Origin: CAZYZQ01 sp964652075
GTDB taxonomy: Bacteria > Bacillota > Clostridia > Oscillospirales > Oscillospiraceae
Length of the DNA stretch: 16,225 nucleotides
NCBI GenBank assembly: GCA_964652075.1
Contig: CAZYZQ010000050.1
Span: forward strand, 1-16,225
Direction of reading: 5' to 3'
The position numbers and the translations under genes were made by a program. Shown in pieces: positions 11,792 through 16,225 of the stretch. The notes under the pieces were generated by a model. That model saw only the letters and a list, made by a program, of their open reading frames with translations, had not been told where the DNA came from and did no database searches. Each line of letters begins with the position of its first letter. Position 1 is the stretch's first letter.

Positions 11792-13726
11792 TTATTCTCT
11801 TTGCGCAATCGTGCCGTCGCGGTAGCATTGCAGAAGCGCGTTCAGATCTTCGATCTCGCCGCGCAGGCGCGCGCCCTCGTTCGTCTCCGAGATGGTGACG
11901 CGGTGCGGCGCGCGCTCGACAATGCGTGTCGTTGTGAATGTCTCCGCCGTCTCCGTCTCGCTCGCCGGGCGGAAGGGCTTGTGCTCCGCCAGCTTGAGGC
12001 AGTGCGAATTATAGATCAGCGTATAGCCCGCGATGCCCGTCGTGGACTGGTAGGCCTTCGAGATGCCGCCGTCGATGACGAACAGCCGCCCGCCGGCCTT
12101 GACCGGGCTTTCGCCCTGCTTGACCGGCACATGGCCGTTGATAATATGCGACGTCTCGGGGTCAAGGCCGAACTCGGACAGGATCCGCTTGACCGTCTCC
12201 GGCTGCTCATAGAACGTGTAGTAGGGATTCTTCGGCTCGCCGCGCAGGCCCGGCTCGTCCGTGAACGCGCGCTCGAAGGTCGTCATGCGCGCCTTTCCGA
12301 ACAGCGGCGACTTTGCGCCGCTCCACAGATACCAGCACAGATCGACGCAGTCCGGGTCGTGCTCGTAGTACGCCCGCCGGACGCACCCGTCCAGCGCGTC
12401 CAGCAGCGCCCGGCCCGCAAGCCGCTTGCCGGAAACCTCCATCTCGGCAAAGCTGCCGTCCTCGTTCATCGGAATGCAGCCGTGATACAGAAGATTCCCG
12501 TTGACCGCCTTGTACATCGCGCCGTGCGAGACGACAAAGTCCATATGCCGCCGCAGCTTCCCGGAATGCTGGCACGACGCCATCAGCGCCTGCGCAAGCG
12601 CAGTCTCCTCCTCGCTCAGCGCGTAGGGATCGTCCGGGTTCAGCGTCGGGAAGCGCGTGTCCGCCAGCGGATACGGCTTGCCGCCGACCGTCACCGTCCC
12701 GGCGGAAAGATCCATCTTGTCCAGCAGCAGCCGGTCGTCCATCCCGTAGGCCGGGTGGCGGCGCAGGAGCTGCCCCTCGAGCTTGAACAGGATGACGGCC
12801 ACGGCCTTGTGCATCTGCGCGGCCAGCTGCGGGTCAACGGGGTCGAACTTGTTCTCATCGAGCATCTTCGGCTGAAAGCGCGCACACGCATCGCCCGCGT
12901 AGACGCGCGCGGCAAAGCTGGACAGCGGCCGCAGGTTGATGCCGTACCCGTCCTCGAGCACGTCAAAGTTGTTGTAGCTGATTGCGATGCGCAAAAGCGA
13001 AAACAGGCACACGGGATTCCCGCTCACCGCGCCGATCCACGCAATATCGTGGTTGCCCCACTGGATATCGACATGGCGGAAGCGCAAAAGCTCGTCCAGA
13101 ATCCGGTCGGCGCGCGGCCCGCGGTCGAAGATATCGCCGATGATGTGCAGCCGGTCGACCTCGATGCGCTGGATGAAATAGCACAGCGACGAGATCAGGT
13201 CATCCCCGACGCCGCTTTCGATGCTGGCCTCGATGATACCCTGAAAATAGCTGCGCTTGTCCGAGTCCCGGCTGTCGTCCTGCTGCAGCAGCTCGTCGAG
13301 CAGGCCGCGGTATCTCGGCGGCATCGCCGCCAGTGCGTGCGCGCGGTTGTACTTCGCACAGACCTCGCGGCAAACCGGCACAAGATGGTTCAGCGCCAGC
13401 ACGCGCCATTCGTCGTAGTCCTGCCCGTTCGCCCGCCTGCGCTGCAGGACGGACTCGGGGTAGTAGATCAGCTCCGCCAGATCGGCGCGCTCGCGCTCGG
13501 GCATGGTGTGCGCGAACAGCAGCTCGATCTTGTCCCGGATCACACCGGAACCGGAGCGCAGCAAATGGATGAACGCCTCGTCCTCGCCGTGCAGGTCGCT
13601 GAAGAAGTATTCCGTCCCCTTCGGCAGGCAAAGCGTCGCGGCCCGCTCAATCGCGGCGGACGCCGCCGCCTCGATCGTCGGATACTGCGCCGCCAGCAGG
13701 CGGAGGTAGCGCAGCTCCTCGCTCAC
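11792..13726 (-). CDS. fbp: Fructose-1,6-bisphosphatase class III (Firmicutes type)
   Basis: About 644 residues, the typical size of the Firmicutes-specific class III enzyme, which hydrolyses fructose 1,6-bisphosphate to fructose 6-phosphate in gluconeogenesis. It shows the calcineurin-like phosphoesterase metal motifs in order (numbered from the first GTG, 13727-13729): SDLHGE (44-49), GDIFDRG (198-204), WGNHD (224-228) and, late in the protein, NGHVPVK. Other family stretches include FQPKMLDENKFDPVD and VIDGGISKAYQSTTGIAGYT. Two adjacent GTG codons (13727-13729 and 13724-13726) could start it; the second overlaps the stop of the upstream ATP-grasp gene as GTGA, a usual coupled arrangement, and is chosen here. 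It is the last gene of a three-gene operon, an unusual setting for a central-metabolism enzyme. Confidence 0.95.
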   Translation of the reverse strand: MSEELRYLRLLAAQYPTIEAAASAAIERAATLCLPKGTEYFFSDLHGEDEAFIHLLRSGSGVIRDKIELLFAHTMPERERADLAELIYYPESVLQRRRANGQDYDEWRVLALNHLVPVCREVCAKYNRAHALAAMPPRYRGLLDELLQQDDSRDSDKRSYFQGIIEASIESGVGDDLISSLCYFIQRIEVDRLHIIGDIFDRGPRADRILDELLRFRHVDIQWGNHDIAWIGAVSGNPVCLFSLLRIAISYNNFDVLEDGYGINLRPLSSFAARVYAGDACARFQPKMLDENKFDPVDPQLAAQMHKAVAVILFKLEGQLLRRHPAYGMDDRLLLDKMDLSAGTVTVGGKPYPLADTRFPTLNPDDPYALSEEETALAQALMASCQHSGKLRRHMDFVVSHGAMYKAVNGNLLYHGCIPMNEDGSFAEMEVSGKRLAGRALLDALDGCVRRAYYEHDPDCVDLCWYLWSGAKSPLFGKARMTTFERAFTDEPGLRGEPKNPYYTFYEQPETVKRILSEFGLDPETSHIINGHVPVKQGESPVKAGGRLFVIDGGISKAYQSTTGIAGYTLIYNSHCLKLAEHKPFRPASETETAETFTTTRIVERAPHRVTISETNEGARLRGEIEDLNALLQCYRDGTIAQRE

Positions 13727-14927
13727 CACTCGAACGGCCCCTCGCCCAGCGTGAACTTGGTGAAGTATTCGACGCTCTCCATGCTGTCGAAGCGGCCCAT
13801 ATACATATAATTGCCCATCGCGGAGGACAGCGCGTCCGGCACCGGCGCGTACTGCGTCAGCGCGCCGCCGAACTCGTTGAGCACGGCCTGATGGCTGTGG
13901 ACATAGCTACGGCCGTTGCGGCGGCTGGCAAAGGCGCAGTAGAAGTGCTGCCCGTCCAGCGGGATCGTCGCGTGGTCATAGGTCACCATGTCCGCGTAGA
14001 GCTTGTACACATCGACGGAGTTTGCGTAGTTGATCATCTCCGGCGTGATGCCGCCGCAGGGGCGCATATTGACCTCCAGTGGGACGATCTGCCCGGCCTT
14101 GCCNNNNNNNNNNGCTGGTCGCAGTCGAGGCGGAAGAACTCCAGATGGATAAAGCGGCTGCGGACGCCGAAGCTCTGCACGCACGCGCGGCCCGCCGCGC
14201 GCACCTCGTCCGGCAGGCTCTTTTCGATATAGAAGAAGCAGCTGCCGCCCTCGTTCACAATATTCATGATGTTCACGGGTGAGACGTTGCCCGTCTCGAA
14301 GATCGGCTGGCCGTTCTTGTTGACGATCGCGTCATAGGAGCAGACAACACCGCTCACGTACTCCTCCATGATATACTGCACCGGCATCTTGACGCCGAAG
14401 AAGCGCGCCAGCTCGTCGTCCGAGTTCAGCTTGTGCGTGTCGCTCGCGCCGACGCCGTTGTCGGGCTTGACGATCACGGGGTATCCGACCTCGTCGATAA
14501 AGCGCTTGCAGCCGTCCCAGTCGTCCACGAGATGGTAGCGCGCCGTCGGCAGCCCGGCGGCCTGATAGCGCTCCTTCATGCGCGACTTGTACTTGATGCA
14601 GTCCATGTCCGGCGTCTTGTAGCCGGAGGTGATGTTGAAATCGGTGCGAAGCCGGGCGTCCTGCTCGAGCCAGTACTCGTTGTTGGACTCGAGCCAGTCG
14701 ATCTTGCCGTACTTGAACGCAAAGAACGCGACGGCGCGGTAGACCTCGTCGTAGTTCTCCAGCGAGGAGACCTTGTAGTACTCCGTCAGCACCTCGCGCA
14801 GGCGCGGGTCGAGATCGTCATACGGGCAGTCACCGACGCCGAGCACATTGACGCCGTTCTCCGCCAGCTCGCGGCAGAACTTCCAATAGGTCGTCGGAAA
14901 ATTCGGGGACATAAAGATAAAATTCAC
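13723..14927 (-). CDS. ATP-grasp domain protein (carboxylate-amine ligase type), broken by a 10-N gap
   Basis: Two pieces of one protein of about 400 residues. The N-terminal part starts at GTG 14925-14927, eight bases after GGGAGG, with a MNFIFMSPNFPTTYWKFCRE strand-helix of the pre-ATP-grasp fold. It continues with IKYKSRMKERYQAAGLPTAR (111-130) and the ATP-binding strand GYPVIVKPDNGVGASDTHKL (148-167) with Lys154. The C-terminal part has VPLEVNMRPCGGITPEM, where Glu and Asn are the usual Mg-ATP ligands. Ten N at 14104-14113 separate the parts, which lie in different frames as printed; since 10 N is a placeholder this is most likely an assembly artefact, not a pseudogene. ATP-grasp ligases activate a carboxylate as acyl phosphate for attack by an amine or thiol. 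Substrates unknown. Confidence 0.85.
14104..14113. other. Assembly gap (10 N) inside the ATP-grasp gene
   Basis: Ten N of uncertain real size; they fall just before the metal-binding ELN-type strand of the ATP-grasp domain. Confidence 0.95.
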
Positions 14928-14948
14928 GATCAGTTCCTCCCTTTTTTC

Positions 14949-15689
14949 TTATCCCAGCAAAATCGGCATGAAATACTCCGCCTGCCGGTACCACCAGTAC
15001 CAGTCGTGGGCAACGTCCCAGCCCCAAATATCGATCCAGACCGGGATATTCTTGCGCCGCACCACGTCCTGAAGCCGTTTTGTGCCGGCCAGCAGCTCAT
15101 CCTCCCACGCGCCCTGCCCCACGCAGATCACGCACTTGCCCTTGCGGTACAGATCCATGTACCAGTGGTCGGGCGCGAGGTTCGCCAGAAACTGCGACGG
15201 CGAGTTCGCGTACGTCAGGTCATCATGGTAGCCGCCGAAGCCGGACTCGGTGTCGTATGTGCCGGACAGCGCGAGGCAGTGACTGAAGATGTCCGGGCGG
15301 CGGAAGTAGAAGTTGCCCGCGTGCATCGCGCCCATGCTGCACCCGAAGGTCATCATGCTGCCCTGCCACCCCGTGATCTCGCGGATACGCGGCACCAGCT
15401 CGTCGGTGACGTAGTGGAAATACTGCTCCTGCCGCTCGATGCGCGGCCGGGCGGGCGCGTAAACGGCGGAGTAGCTCTCCATGTCCACAGTGTCGATGGA
15501 GAACACCTGCAGCCGCCCGCTCTCAATATACGGCGATAGCGTGTCATCCATATGGAAGCTCGAAAAATCCCAGAACCGCCCGTTCTGGCACGGGATGTAC
15601 ACACACGGCATCCCCGCGCCGCCGTAGCGCTGAAACTCCATGTCGCGGTCTAAGCAGTGGCTGTATTCCTTGAAATAGATGGACTCCAT
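14949..15689 (-). CDS. Esterase-like alpha/beta hydrolase (esterase D/antigen 85 type fold)
   Basis: 246 residues, ATG at 15687-15689, AAGGAG six bases upstream. The nucleophile elbow is FGCSMGAMHAGNF (115-127) with Ser118 in GxSxG, and the candidate catalytic His is His228 in WGWDVAHDWYWW, a layout typical of the esterase family near PF00756. A candidate acid is Asp or Glu in GQGAWEDELL (191-200). There is no signal peptide, so it should be cytoplasmic. Family members hydrolyse or transfer acyl groups (S-formylglutathione hydrolase, enterochelin esterase, mycolyltransferase); this one is not assigned to any of them. It is first in the operon, 21 bases before the ATP-grasp ligase, suggesting that the two act on the same acylated metabolite. 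Confidence 0.85.
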   Translation of the reverse strand: MESIYFKEYSHCLDRDMEFQRYGGAGMPCVYIPCQNGRFWDFSSFHMDDTLSPYIESGRLQVFSIDTVDMESYSAVYAPARPRIERQEQYFHYVTDELVPRIREITGWQGSMMTFGCSMGAMHAGNFYFRRPDIFSHCLALSGTYDTESGFGGYHDDLTYANSPSQFLANLAPDHWYMDLYRKGKCVICVGQGAWEDELLAGTKRLQDVVRRKNIPVWIDIWGWDVAHDWYWWYRQAEYFMPILLG

Positions 15690-15725
15690 ATTATTCTCCT
15701 TATTCTTCTCAGGATTTCTCCTCTT

Positions 15726-15754
15726 ATTCTACACGGTTTTCCTGTTTCATGCAA
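15726..15754 (-). promoter_or_regulatory. Sigma-A-type promoter of the esterase/ATP-grasp/fbp operon
   Basis: Minus strand: TTGCAT (15749-15754), 17-base spacer, TAGAAT (15726-15731). Start expected near 15719, about 30 bases before the esterase ATG. No other promoter was seen before fbp. Confidence 0.65.
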
Positions 15755-15804
15755 TTACTTTTCTGATAAAAAGCGGTAAATTTCGTGATTTTTCCATGCG
15801 TCTG

Positions 15805-15813
15805 TGCTACAAT
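15805..15813 (+). promoter_or_regulatory. Extended -10 promoter of rarA
   Basis: TGCTACAAT, the same extended -10 form as the minus promoter at 3932-3940. No good -35. Start near 15820, about 25 bases before the ATG; AAGGGG serves as ribosome site. Confidence 0.55.
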
Positions 15814-15844
15814 AGAAAAAACGACCGGAAAAGGGGCGCTCGCA

Positions 15845-16225
15845 ATGGAGCAAATGACGATGGGCCGCGCCGCGCCGCAGCCGCTGGCCGCGCGCCTGCG
15901 GCCGCAGACGCTGGCGGAATACGCCGGGCAGACGCACCTGCTCGGCGAGGGCAAGGTGCTGCGGCGGCTGATCGAGACAGATCAGATCTCGTCCATGATC
16001 TTCTGGGGGCCTCCCGGCGTCGGCAAGACGACGCTGGCGCGCGTGATCGCGGGCGCGACGAAGGCCGCGTTCATCGACTTCTCCGCCGTCACGAGCGGCA
16101 TCAAGGAGATCCGCGCCGTCATGCAGCAGGCCGAGGAGAACCGCCGCTTCGGCGAGAAGACGATCGTCTTTGTCGACGAGATCCATCGCTTCAACAAGGC
16201 GCAGCAGGACGCGTTTTTGCCCTTT
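15845..16225 (+). CDS. rarA: Replication-associated recombination protein A (AAA+ ATPase), 3' end beyond the window
   Basis: The first 127 codons are present. After a short N-terminus comes PLAARLRPQTLAEYAGQTHL, the standard start of the RarA/MgsA clamp-loader-like ATPase, then the Walker A loop FWGPPGVGKTTLARVIA and the Walker B stretch IVFVDEIHRFNKAQQDAFLP. The HRFNKAQQD signature separates RarA from RuvB and DnaX. RarA acts at stalled replication forks with SSB and recombination proteins. ATG 15845 is preceded by AAGGGG; ATGs at codons 4 and 6 are less well spaced. It is divergent from the esterase operon. Confidence 0.95.
   Translation, partial: MEQMTMGRAAPQPLAARLRPQTLAEYAGQTHLLGEGKVLRRLIETDQISSMIFWGPPGVGKTTLARVIAGATKAAFIDFSAVTSGIKEIRAVMQQAEENRRFGEKTIVFVDEIHRFNKAQQDAFLPF

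Noticed and set aside
11801..13810. Long plus-strand open frame opposite fbp
   Set aside because: The minus frame carries all phosphoesterase motifs of class III FBPase; the plus frame is Arg/Gln-rich shadow.
13723..14927. ATP-grasp gene as a frameshifted pseudogene
   Set aside because: The frame change falls exactly at a 10-N placeholder; both halves are otherwise intact with good motifs, so an assembly gap explains it.

Overview
The window is GC-rich, with tightly packed genes, AGGAGG-type ribosome sites and extended -10 promoters (TGnTAnAAT). A class III (Firmicutes-type) fructose-bisphosphatase, a rarA gene, an MBOAT/SGNH acetylation pair and abundant short GC-rich interspersed repeats point to a high-GC anaerobic gut-type clostridium (Oscillospiraceae-like). 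That placement is inference. Two runs of N (100 bases at 11533-11632, 10 bases at 14104-14113) show a scaffolded draft or metagenome assembly, and each run breaks a gene.

Layout. 1-2323 (minus strand): an operon of a Nudix ADP-ribose pyrophosphatase, an MBOAT O-acyltransferase and an SGNH-like partner cut by the window edge, read from a promoter at 2350-2378. 2379-2770: a gene-free block of inverted, hairpin-forming interspersed repeats. 2818-3876 (minus): a Gfo/Idh/MocA sugar-type dehydrogenase, divergent from the next unit. 4242-10388 (plus): the most unusual part, four redox genes. They are (A) a 711-aa fusion of a NuoG-like iron-sulfur N-terminus with a GltD/NfnB-like NAD(P)H:FAD module; (B) a NuoF-like protein that keeps its iron-sulfur ligands but appears to have lost the NADH and FMN motifs; (C) a soluble fumarate-reductase-like FAD protein; and (D) an iron-sulfur flavoprotein with a C-terminal zinc ribbon. 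A repeat-filled gap separates C from D. After a strong terminator comes an ACMSD-like amidohydrolase/decarboxylase (10461-11399). 11518-11743 is a small gene destroyed by the 100-N gap. 11792-15689 (minus): an operon of an esterase-fold hydrolase, an ATP-grasp ligase and fructose-1,6-bisphosphatase. 15845 to the end (plus): the start of rarA.

How the genes may work together. In the redox unit, A would take hydride from NAD(P)H at its GltD-like FAD and pass electrons through many Fe-S clusters in A and B to the flavin of C and/or D, which would reduce an unknown organic acceptor. The amidohydrolase next door could act on the same substrate. The iron-sulfur motifs are seen directly; the electron path and the substrate are inferred. 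No tRNA, rRNA, CRISPR array, transposase or phage gene was recognised.
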